Positions 7,618 to 14,908 of a stretch of DNA of 31,929 nucleotides are shown piece after piece. The stretch lies in the NCBI GenBank assembly GCA_004556165.1, contig SFIR01000027.1, positions 1 through 31,929 on the forward strand, read 5' to 3'. This stretch comes from Clostridiales bacterium (GTDB taxonomy: Bacteria > Bacillota > Clostridia > Christensenellales > CAG-138). A program made the position numbers and the translations under genes. The notes under the pieces are model-generated. The model was not told where the DNA came from, made no database searches, and worked only from the letters and a program-made list of their open reading frames with translations. Numbering within the stretch: position 1 is the first letter of the stretch; every line of letters begins with the position of its first letter.

Positions 7618-9927
7618 CTATGTGATTGCCTCATCAATGGTAACTATAAGGTTTTCTCCGCTTCCGATTGCGGATACCCTTATATAGCTTGCCGATGAAT
7701 AATCAACGCACGGAGTGAAGCAGACCACCGAATTTACTTCATCAGTAACCCATGTTCCGAAGTTCTCATTCCCGGCATGCTGATATGCAATCACGCCGTT
7801 GGATAGCTTCGCATAGCTGCTGTCATAGGCAGCGATCTCCGCGCCGTAATTATTCCAGAGTATTCCGCTGCCTCCGATGCGTATCGTTTGCCCCTGTGTA
7901 AAGGGTATAAAGCCCGTGACCGTGCAGCTGTAGCCGAGTCCTTCCGTGCTTACATCCTCTGCGCTTGAATTCAGCCTGTATCCGTCCTTATAGCCCGTAC
8001 CGTTATAGACGCTTCCGGAGCTGTCTGTCGATGTGGGAACGAGGTTTGTATAGCTCTGCTTAGGAACGCTTGCAGCCGCAGTTATGACTATATCGCCGGT
8101 CACATTCGTTATCAGCACATTACCTCCCGTTATGGAGGTCAGCGGTACGCTTTCGCCTCCCATCGTGACCTCGATGCAGAGCCCCGAATACCCCTCAAGC
8201 GCGGTATAAGCTGCGGAGAAGGTTTCGCCTGCCGCTATGCTCGTGCCGGTAAAGCTCGAGGTGCAGCCGGTCAGGTGCTGAGTTACCGTATATACCGCCG
8301 CTTCCTGCTCGGATAAGTCTATTACTCGGTCATAGCCTGCGCCGTAATGTATCGCGCGGACTGTCTCATTTGCCTTATCCACGACAAATATGCAGAATGC
8401 CGTATCCTCGGCTGTGCCTGCGGTCTTATTATAGGTCGTATCCTCGCCGTACTCGATGTCGAGGTACTCCGCGCCGTCATTTTCGCCGTATTCATTGCTG
8501 CGATAAAAGCAGGAATTCGGCACCGCGATACGGGTCAGTGCTGACGGAGCTGCTGCGCCGTCCGTTATCTTGCGTATCCTGTCCACCTTGTAATTGTGGG
8601 TATGTCCGTGAAGCTGAAAGAGGAATTTCGCCTGAACGGACGAAAAATCGAAGCCAACGGAATTCACCGTCACCGCCGATTTTTCGCTGTACGCAATCAG
8701 GATGCTTCCGACCGCTTCATAGAAGTATCCGCAGTCCGCAGGCTCGTGGCTGCAAAGGATAATGCCCCAGGAGTCCGCATCCTTCTTATCGTTCACGCTC
8801 ATGAGCGCATTGCAGAACCATTCGCGCTGCGCTTCGCTTATATGCTCCACATTTAGGCCGTTCTCGCCCGGGTCGTACCCATCGGTAAGGTCATTTAGAT
8901 TCAGCATGATGACGCGGAGCTTATATTCATCGAAATCACGGAAGCAGCAGCCCGAAAGCCTGTTCGTTTCATCAGCCTCCATGCCTCGGTTGAATATGCC
9001 GATATAGGGGTATAGCTGTGCATCGGAAAGATACGAACCGTTCACGACCCTGCCGTAGCTGAGATGATCGTGATTTCCTGCCGTTGTCATGAAGTCACCG
9101 GAGGAAAACGCCCTGCCGAAATGCGAAAGCACCCTTCGGTACGACTCAAGCCCCTGTTCGGTCGTGGTAAAGATTCCGCCGAGCACATAATCGCCGAGCA
9201 TGACCGTAAGATCCACATGAAGCTGCTTCTTTATCAGCTCCATCGCCATTCCGCAGTGACGGTTGCCGGCATCAATATTAGTAAACCAGCCCGATTCGCC
9301 CTCGGCGCACTGGTGAGGATCGCTGACCGCCATGATGGTCATGGTGTTCGGCGTCTGATACTGCCTGACGATGTCCGCGACCCTGTCCGCTTCGGAAAGC
9401 ACATAATCGGGTATCGGCTGTCCGTCCGTATAGACGATGTTGTCGCCCTCGGCTCTCAGGCTTTCGAGCCATTCCGCCTCCGTACCCGAGAAGCCCTCCC
9501 CGACTGCGACCTCGTAGGCGGAAAGCCCCTGAAGCTTTCCATCCTTGATATGCTCCATTATCATGTTGTACACATCGGTGGGAGGCTCATCCGTGACCGG
9601 ATACATATCGGTAATGCTGTCCTCGCAGTAGATGCGCGCAGGGGTCGATGTGATGACGTTGCCTGCGGTCAAGCCCACATAAAACATCGAAGTATCCCAG
9701 TACATCGTGGGCAGGGGACAGATATTGCCCGTGAACGGGATTCTCTGCACATAGTCCTCGCCCTCCCTGCGATAGGTAAAGACCGCCGTCTTGTATTCGT
9801 ACCCGTCCCATTCTTCATCAAGCTCGAACCTGATGAGATAATTGCTGTTGCCCCTGACAACGCCGAGCCTTGTGGTGCATTCCGCAAGCTTGTTCCGGAC
9901 GACAATATTGATAGTAATATTTTCCAT
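7618..9927 (-). CDS. Calcineurin-like metallophosphoesterase with phage-tail-type N-terminal domain
   Basis: 769 aa. Residues 1-105 resemble the N-terminal domain of phage baseplate/receptor-binding proteins (VRGNSNYLIRFELDEEWDGY, TAVFTY, STPARIYCEDSI), followed at about 130-157 by the phage-tail linker motif GLSAYEVAVGEGFSGTEAEW. Residues ~195-450 form a metallophosphoesterase with every signature residue: Asp203/His205, GD at 245-246, GNHD at 284-287, His394, and HGHTH at 440-444. The C-terminal ~300 residues are Thr/Ser/Gly-rich, likely beta-sandwich binding modules. There is no signal peptide or membrane helix. AAAGGAG precedes the ATG; its own promoter is divergent from cpsC. The substrate is unknown. 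Its place inside a polysaccharide locus suggests, as inference only, a phosphodiester-containing surface polymer. Phage origin of the front end is likely, but no other phage genes are nearby. Confidence 0.82.
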   Translation of the reverse strand: MENITINIVVRNKLAECTTRLGVVRGNSNYLIRFELDEEWDGYEYKTAVFTYRREGEDYVQRIPFTGNICPLPTMYWDTSMFYVGLTAGNVITSTPARIYCEDSITDMYPVTDEPPTDVYNMIMEHIKDGKLQGLSAYEVAVGEGFSGTEAEWLESLRAEGDNIVYTDGQPIPDYVLSEADRVADIVRQYQTPNTMTIMAVSDPHQCAEGESGWFTNIDAGNRHCGMAMELIKKQLHVDLTVMLGDYVLGGIFTTTEQGLESYRRVLSHFGRAFSSGDFMTTAGNHDHLSYGRVVNGSYLSDAQLYPYIGIFNRGMEADETNRLSGCCFRDFDEYKLRVIMLNLNDLTDGYDPGENGLNVEHISEAQREWFCNALMSVNDKKDADSWGIILCSHEPADCGYFYEAVGSILIAYSEKSAVTVNSVGFDFSSVQAKFLFQLHGHTHNYKVDRIRKITDGAAAPSALTRIAVPNSCFYRSNEYGENDGAEYLDIEYGEDTTYNKTAGTAEDTAFCIFVVDKANETVRAIHYGAGYDRVIDLSEQEAAVYTVTQHLTGCTSSFTGTSIAAGETFSAAYTALEGYSGLCIEVTMGGESVPLTSITGGNVLITNVTGDIVITAAASVPKQSYTNLVPTSTDSSGSVYNGTGYKDGYRLNSSAEDVSTEGLGYSCTVTGFIPFTQGQTIRIGGSGILWNNYGAEIAAYDSSYAKLSNGVIAYQHAGNENFGTWVTDEVNSVVCFTPCVDYSSASYIRVSAIGSGENLIVTIDEAIT

Positions 9928-10012
9928 ATTACGTTATTACTCCTTTTTCTGTTGTTGCAGTCCTGCTCCTCCTCTCCGTATCCATCGGGATACAAATTTA
10001 GACTGTAATAAT

Positions 10013-10041
10013 ATTATAGCATAATTTTTTATACCGGTCAA
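10013..10041 (-). promoter_or_regulatory. Promoter of the phosphoesterase gene
   Basis: On the minus strand TTGACC (10036-10041), a 17-bp spacer and a perfect TATAAT (10013-10018), about 85 bp before the start codon. Confidence 0.75.
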
Positions 10042-10073
10042 TACCGTTTTCCGCCGTGATGTCATTTTTTATC

Positions 10074-10102
10074 TTGACAGAGCAGCAAAAACGTACTATT
10101 AT
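10074..10102 (+). promoter_or_regulatory. Promoter of cpsC-cpsD
   Basis: Consensus TTGACA (10074-10079), a 17-bp spacer and TATTAT (10097-10102), leaving a leader of about 40 nt to the ATG at 10151. Thus the chain-length/kinase pair is transcribed separately from the biosynthesis operon upstream. Confidence 0.78.
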
Positions 10103-10150
10103 TAACGGTGTTTTGCAGAAGCCTAACGCCTGTATACGAAAGGGAAGTTT

Positions 10151-10973
10151 ATGAACGAAAAAGAATCAAGCAAAGCAAGGATCCTGACTTTTCGGGATCT
10201 GTGGGAGATCTTTACGGCCCGCTGGTGGGTCATGCTCCTCGCAGCCGTGATAGCCATTGCCGCGGTATTCATCATCCGCAGCATCATCTTTGTGCCGAAA
10301 TACGATTCCACTGCGACGCTTTATATCCTCCGCTCGGAGCATCAGAGCACCGGCAGCTCGACCGACTCGGATTTCTCCCTCGCGCTCAAGGTCGTGAATG
10401 ACTGCGACTATCTTCTGAAGAGCCATGCGGTCGTGGATGACGTCATAGATGAGCTTCAGCTTGATACCGCTTTCCGAAATGATTTCGACCAGCAACCCCG
10501 AGAATACGCGTATCCTCGAGGTGACCGTTGAAGCGGAAAGCCCCGAGCTTGCGCAGCTCATTGTGAACAGCCTTTGCCGCATCGGTCAGGACAAGATAAA
10601 CGATGCAATGAGGATGCAGCAGGTCAATCTTTTCGAGGAAGGTACTCTCAGCGCCGAAGCGAGCAACCGCATGGGCATAGCGACTTATTTCCTCATCGGA
10701 GTGATTGCCGCCGCTGCGGTCTACATCATCTTCCTCATCATGTTCGTCATTGATGACAGCCTCAGAACCGAGGATGATATCGTTCGTGCGCTCGGGCTCA
10801 CGGTGCTTGCCGAGATCCCCGATGCCGGCGAATATAAAAAGCCCAATAAGTACGGCCGGTACGGTAAATACGGCAGGTACGGCAAATACGGAAGATACGG
10901 GAAAGCCACCTCCGCCTACGGCAATAAGCCCTACGGCGCGAACGGCAGTCAGCAGGGAGGGAGGAACAACTGA
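10151..10973 (+). pseudogene. cpsC: CpsC/Wzz chain-length regulator, interrupted by a frameshift
   Basis: Polysaccharide co-polymerase that sets chain length and activates the CpsD kinase. The first frame (10151-10531) gives a cytoplasmic N-terminus (LTFRDLWEIFTARWW), the first membrane helix (~25-46) and the external start DSTATLYILRSEHQ up to LQLDT. The second frame (open from before 10449 to 10973) supplies LSEMISTSNPENTRILEVTV, the rest of the external domain, the second membrane helix (IATYFLIGVIAAAAVYIIFL) and the cytoplasmic tail. The frames meet near 10466-10470. Compared with the remembered family pattern about four residues also seem to be lacking there, so a short out-of-frame deletion is likelier than a single-base slip. 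No homopolymer explains it. The cytoplasmic tail carries three YGRYGK units, a Tyr/Lys/Gly tract unusual for this family. It could be a real lesion or an assembly error. Confidence 0.75.
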
Positions 10974-11671
10974 TGGAAAATATCATGCTTACATTGCCCG
11001 GAAATGACGATTATTTCACTCAGGAAGCCTACAAGGTGCTGAGGACAAATGTGCAGTTCTGCGGTCAGGATATAAAGGTCATAGTTCTGACGAGCTGCAA
11101 TGAGAACGAGGGCAAGACCACCGTGGCGCTTCACCTCGGCAGGAGCCTTGCGGAGCTCGGCAAGACCGTGCTCGTTATAGATGCCGATATGCGCAAATCC
11201 GTCATGGCAGGCAGGAATTCCAATGCTAAAGCCCCCATCGGCCTAAGCGAAGTCCTCTCCGGTCTCGCGGATACGGAGCATGCCGTCTGCAAAACCCAGT
11301 ACCCGAATCTCAACGTGCTTTTCTCCGGCAAGTACCCTCCGAACCCCGTTGAGCTTCTCGGCGGCAAATACTTCTCCGCGCTCATTGATGAAGCAAGGAA
11401 GCATTATGACTATATCCTCATCGACACTCCGCCGCTCGGCATGGTCATTGATGCCGCTGTCGCCGCGAACAGCAGCGACGGCGTGCTTCTCGTCATCGGC
11501 AATCCCAAGCTCAAATCGAGCCTTGCAAAGGAGGTCATTTCCCAGCTTGAAAAGGGCGGGAGCAAGATCCTCGGCGTAGTCCGTAATTTCATCCCGGAGA
11601 ATTCCAAATCCTATTACTATTCGGGCAAAAAGTACCGGAATGCCTACTATAAGCCCAATACGTCAAAATAA
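10973..11671 (+). CDS. cpsD: CpsD-type bacterial tyrosine kinase
   Basis: Cytoplasmic BY-kinase (232 aa) that autophosphorylates on a C-terminal tyrosine cluster and works with CpsC and the CpsB phosphatase. Start region: EAYKVLRTNVQF. Walker A is SCNENEGKTT (41-50, Lys48; Asn replaces the more usual Pro/Gly part), Walker A' is VLVIDADMRK (Asp70 and Asp72) and Walker B is YILIDTPP (Asp151). The last 22 residues hold six tyrosines (YYY at 214-216, then 221, 225 and 226). The ATG overlaps the cpsC stop by one base (TGATG), so if the cpsC frameshift is real, translation of cpsD would lose its coupling. Confidence 0.9.
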   Translation: MENIMLTLPGNDDYFTQEAYKVLRTNVQFCGQDIKVIVLTSCNENEGKTTVALHLGRSLAELGKTVLVIDADMRKSVMAGRNSNAKAPIGLSEVLSGLADTEHAVCKTQYPNLNVLFSGKYPPNPVELLGGKYFSALIDEARKHYDYILIDTPPLGMVIDAAVAANSSDGVLLVIGNPKLKSSLAKEVISQLEKGGSKILGVVRNFIPENSKSYYYSGKKYRNAYYKPNTSK

Positions 11672-11696
11672 ATTCCCCGAAAATGCTCCGTCAGGC

Positions 11697-11735
11697 GGCT
11701 GTATCGGAAGAAGCATTCTGATGCAGCCTTTTTAT
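11697..11735 (+). terminator. Rho-independent terminator of cpsC-cpsD
   Basis: GGCTGTATC pairs with GATGCAGCC (one G-T wobble) across a 14-nt loop, followed directly by TTTTTAT. It lies 25 bp after the kinase stop. In the remaining 11736-11872 I see no gene or clear motif. Confidence 0.8.
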
Positions 11736-11872
11736 CATGCTGCCCAAGCGCATTATCCCGTTCGGGCGCTGCCGTATACGGTTCAATCGCAAGCATCTGT
11801 TTTATCGGAAAAACCCCGTCCTAAGGCTTCCGAAGCGAACCGCAGAGCGAATGAAATATATTCCATTTCCGC

Positions 11873-11902
11873 TTTACAATTCAGTTCTTGCGGTACTATA
11901 AT
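11873..11902 (+). promoter_or_regulatory. Promoter of the glycine cleavage operon
   Basis: TTTACA (11873-11878), an 18-bp spacer and a perfect TATAAT (11897-11902), giving a leader of about 85 nt before gcvT. Confidence 0.7.
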
Positions 11903-11908
11903 AATGTT

Positions 11909-11988
11909 GTATGCATGTCTAAATCTGTTTTTATGCATGCGGACAGGAAAACGGGGGAAACCCTGTGAATGCAGTAGCTTTCAGGAGG
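11909..11988 (+). promoter_or_regulatory. Structured leader of gcvT with alternative pairings
   Basis: ATGCAT occurs at 11911-11916 and again at 11933-11938, and ATGCA at 11969-11973. The middle copy can pair with either the first or the third. With the third it closes a two-step hairpin including ACAGG (11943-11947) and CCTGT (11962-11966) around a purine-rich loop. The AGGAGG ribosome site follows at 11983-11988. It does not show the conserved boxes of the glycine riboswitch. Confidence 0.3.
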
Positions 11989-11995
11989 TATAAAG

Positions 11996-13087
11996 ATGGA
12001 AAATCTTAATGAGCTTAAAAAGACTCCGCTGTTTGAGCGTCATATCGCGCTCGGCGGCAAGATGGTCGATTTCGGCGGATGGGCATTGCCCGTTCAGTAT
12101 GAATCCGGCATTCTTGAAGAGTGCAAGGCAGTGCGCGAGCGCGCAGGGCTTTTTGACGTATCCCATATGGGCGAGGTCGATGTCATCGGCAGCGGCGCAT
12201 ATGACTATATCCAGAAGCTCGTCACCAACGATGTGACTACCATGACTCCCGGCAGGTGCCGTTATGCCATCATGTGCTATGAGAACGGCGGCGCGGTTGA
12301 TGACGTGCTCATCTACAAGTATGCCGACGATCACTATATGTTCATCGTCAATGCAGGCAATACCGATAAGGACTTTGCATGGATGCAGGAGCATGTATTC
12401 GGCGATGTCAAGGTCGTCAACAACAGCAGCAAATGGGGTCAGCTTGCTCTGCAGGGCCCGAAGCATCAGGCCGTGCTCGATGCGGCAGGCTTCACCGGCG
12501 AGATTCCCATGAAGTACTATACCTTCAATGATAAGATGACCGTTGCCGGCATCCCCTGTCTCGTATCCCGTACCGGCTATACCGGTGAGGACGGCGTGGA
12601 GCTCTACTGCGCGGCAGAGGATACCGTTAAGCTGCATGAGGCTCTGACCGAAGCAGGCAAATGCGTTGATATGCTCGCATGCGGTCTCGGCGCAAGGGAT
12701 ACCCTCCGCTTTGAAGCAGGTATGCCCCTCTACGGCCATGAGATGAATGCTGAGATAACTCCCGTTGAGTGCGGCCTCGGCTTCGCAATAAAGCTCAACA
12801 AGCCCGATTTCATCGGCAAGGATGCTCTCCTTCAGCCCCGCAAGCATAAGAGAATCGGCCTCAAGCTCATCGGCAAGGGCATTGCCCGTCCCGAAGCGGA
12901 AGTCACCTGCAACGGCGTGAAGGTCGGCGTCGTCACCTCCGGCGGCCCTGCACCGGCAGTCGGCGGCAATTACTGCATGGCTCTCGTTGACGTCAATGCG
13001 GATGAGAACGGCAAATGGGCTGTTGTCGTGCGCAATAAGGAGATCGAGTGCGAATTCGCAGAGATCCCCTTCTATAAAAGATCATAA
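11996..13087 (+). CDS. gcvT: Glycine cleavage system T protein (aminomethyltransferase)
   Basis: Transfers the methylene group from the aminomethyl-lipoyl H protein to tetrahydrofolate, releasing ammonia. The 363-aa length is standard. Visible landmarks are KTPLFERHIALGGKMVDFGGWALPVQY, LFDVSHMGEVDV, NDVTTMTPGRCRYAIMCYENGG, the SRTGYTGEDGVELYC folate-domain stretch, GLGARDTLRFEAGMPLYGHEM and the C-terminal barrel TSGGPAPAVGGNYCMALV. AGGAGG seven bases before the ATG fixes the start. First gene of a four-gene gcv operon with its own promoter. Confidence 0.96.
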   Translation: MENLNELKKTPLFERHIALGGKMVDFGGWALPVQYESGILEECKAVRERAGLFDVSHMGEVDVIGSGAYDYIQKLVTNDVTTMTPGRCRYAIMCYENGGAVDDVLIYKYADDHYMFIVNAGNTDKDFAWMQEHVFGDVKVVNNSSKWGQLALQGPKHQAVLDAAGFTGEIPMKYYTFNDKMTVAGIPCLVSRTGYTGEDGVELYCAAEDTVKLHEALTEAGKCVDMLACGLGARDTLRFEAGMPLYGHEMNAEITPVECGLGFAIKLNKPDFIGKDALLQPRKHKRIGLKLIGKGIARPEAEVTCNGVKVGVVTSGGPAPAVGGNYCMALVDVNADENGKWAVVVRNKEIECEFAEIPFYKRS

Positions 13088-13139
13088 TTGCTGAGTATTC
13101 GGCAGATAAATATTCAAATTAAACTTGGAGGTTCTTACT

Positions 13140-13511
13140 ATGATACCCAACGATCGCAAATATACCCGTGAACACGACTGGATTCTCATTGAAAACGGTA
13201 TTGCCAAGCTCGGCATCACCGATCATGCACAGAAAGAGCTCGGCGACATCGTTTATGTTGAGCTCCCCGAGGTTGATGACGAATTCGCAATCGGCGATAC
13301 CTATACCACCGTTGAATCCGTAAAGGCAGCTTCCCCCGTATGCACCCCCGTTGCAGGCCGTGTTGTCGAGATCAACTCAGCTCTTGATGATGAGCCCGAG
13401 CTCCTCAACGAAGCTCCCTACGAGCAGTTCATCGCTGCTATCGAGGTAAGCGAGATCAACGATGCAGAGCTTCTCACCGCAGAAGAGTACGAGAAGTTCC
13501 TCGCAGAATAA
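13140..13511 (+). CDS. gcvH: Glycine cleavage system H protein (lipoyl carrier)
   Basis: Small (123 aa) carrier that shuttles the aminomethyl group between P and T proteins on a lipoylated lysine. KYTREHDWI opens the lipoyl domain. ESVKAASPV contains the lipoylation site Lys62; the family's usual C-terminal segment (LLTAEEYEKFLAE) closes it. The ATG at 13140 is chosen because GGAGG lies eight bases upstream; the in-frame TTG at 13125 overlaps that ribosome site and would be a poor start. No lipoate ligase is adjacent. Confidence 0.95.
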   Translation: MIPNDRKYTREHDWILIENGIAKLGITDHAQKELGDIVYVELPEVDDEFAIGDTYTTVESVKAASPVCTPVAGRVVEINSALDDEPELLNEAPYEQFIAAIEVSEINDAELLTAEEYEKFLAE

Positions 13512-13528
13512 ACCGATAAAAATGCTCC

Positions 13529-13551
13529 CCCGTCCTCCAAAAGAGGACGGG
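13529..13551 (+). terminator. Intra-operon hairpin between gcvH and gcvPA
   Basis: CCCGTCCTC pairs with GAGGACGGG around CAAAA. Only short Ts follow (CCTTT), so it is more likely an RNA processing/stability or partial attenuation element, which would allow gcvT-gcvH to be made in excess over the P subunits. Confidence 0.5.
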
Positions 13552-13588
13552 CGGATCCTTTAGAATCTGAAATTAAGGAAAAACATCA

Positions 13589-14908
13589 ATGAGAAGTTAC
13601 GTCCCGAATACTCCTGCTGAACGCAAGGAAATGCTCAAGGCCATCGGTCTTGAAAGCATGGATGATCTGTTCAGCGATATTCCCGAGGACCTCAAGCTGA
13701 ACAGACCTCTCGATCTTCCCGCTCCCATGAGCGAGATGGAGATCCGCGATCTTATCACCGGCTACGTCCTCCAGAATGATGAAGGCGGTCTGCTCTTCCG
13801 CGGCGCAGGCGCGTACCATCATTATATCCCGGCAGTCGTGCCCCAGCTCGCATCGCGCAGCGAATTCTATACCGCTTACACTCCGTATCAGGCGGAGATG
13901 AGCCAGGGCATGCTCCAGAGCATCTTTGAATGGCAGACCGTTATCTGCAATATCACCGGCATGGAAGCAAGCAATGCTTCCGTCTATGACGGCGCAACCG
14001 CGGCGGCGGAATCCCTTCTGATGCTCGCAAACGCAAAGCGCAAGGATAGGGTGCTTTACAGCGCAGCGCTGAACCCCGGCGTCATCATGACGATGAAGAC
14101 CTATGCGCATTGCTACGGCATCGAGCTTGTCGAAATCCCCGTAAATGCCGGCGGCATTACCGATATGGATGCGCTTGCCGCCGCTCTTCCCGAGAGCGCA
14201 GGCTATATCGCCGCTCAGCCCAACTATTTCGGCTGCATCGAGAATATGGATTCAATCGCCGAGCTCGTGCATGCAAATAAGGCTCTGCTTGTCAGCTACT
14301 GCAATCCCATCAGCCTCGGCACTATCAAGCGTCCTGCCGATTACGGCGCAGATATCGCCATCGGCGATTCACAGCCCATGGGTATCCCCATGTGCTTCGG
14401 CGGCCCGTATGCAGGCTTCATGGCGACCACCAATAAGCTCATCCGCAACCTTCCCGGCCGTATCGTCGGCGAGACCGTCGATCACGAGGGCGGCAGGGCA
14501 TATGTCCTCACCCTTCAGGCGAGGGAACAGCATATCCGCCGTGAAAAGGCTTCGAGCAATATCTGCTCCAACCAGATGCTCTGCGCTATCATGAGCACTA
14601 TCTATGCCTGCACCATGGGTCCCGAGGGCATGAGGGAGGTCGGCGAACAGAATATCGCCAAGGCACATTACCTTGCTTCCGAGCTTTCCAAGCTCCCCGG
14701 CATCCGTATGCGCTATAATACTCCCTTCTTCAATGAATTCATTACCGATTCGGATAGGCCTGCGGAAGAGATCAACGAGGCTCTCAAGGGCTTCGGCATT
14801 GTCGGCGGTCTTGTCCTTCCCGACGGCGGCATGCTCTGGTGCGCAACCGAAATGAACACCAAGGGCGATATCGACTTCCTTATCGACATGCTCAAGGAGG
14901 TGCTGTAA
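13589..14908 (+). CDS. gcvPA: Glycine dehydrogenase (decarboxylating) subunit 1
   Basis: N-terminal half of P protein, which together with GcvPB decarboxylates glycine. The 439-aa length is typical of the split form in Firmicutes and archaea. Conserved parts: SYVPNTPAERKEMLKAIG, FRGAGAYHHYIPAVV, FYTAYTPYQAEMSQGMLQSIFEWQT, NASVYDGATAAAE, GDSQPMGIPMCFGGPYAGF and REQHIRREKASSNICSNQML. The PLP lysine is on the other subunit. AAGGAA precedes the ATG. The TAA overlaps the ATG of gcvPB by one base. Confidence 0.95.
   Translation: MRSYVPNTPAERKEMLKAIGLESMDDLFSDIPEDLKLNRPLDLPAPMSEMEIRDLITGYVLQNDEGGLLFRGAGAYHHYIPAVVPQLASRSEFYTAYTPYQAEMSQGMLQSIFEWQTVICNITGMEASNASVYDGATAAAESLLMLANAKRKDRVLYSAALNPGVIMTMKTYAHCYGIELVEIPVNAGGITDMDALAAALPESAGYIAAQPNYFGCIENMDSIAELVHANKALLVSYCNPISLGTIKRPADYGADIAIGDSQPMGIPMCFGGPYAGFMATTNKLIRNLPGRIVGETVDHEGGRAYVLTLQAREQHIRREKASSNICSNQMLCAIMSTIYACTMGPEGMREVGEQNIAKAHYLASELSKLPGIRMRYNTPFFNEFITDSDRPAEEINEALKGFGIVGGLVLPDGGMLWCATEMNTKGDIDFLIDMLKEVL

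Noticed and set aside
11903..11995. Glycine riboswitch before gcvT
   Set aside because: Expected by context, but the conserved purine-rich boxes and paired aptamers are not present.
13125..13139. TTG start for gcvH five codons upstream
   Set aside because: It coincides with the ribosome binding site of the ATG at 13140, where the family's usual N-terminus begins.
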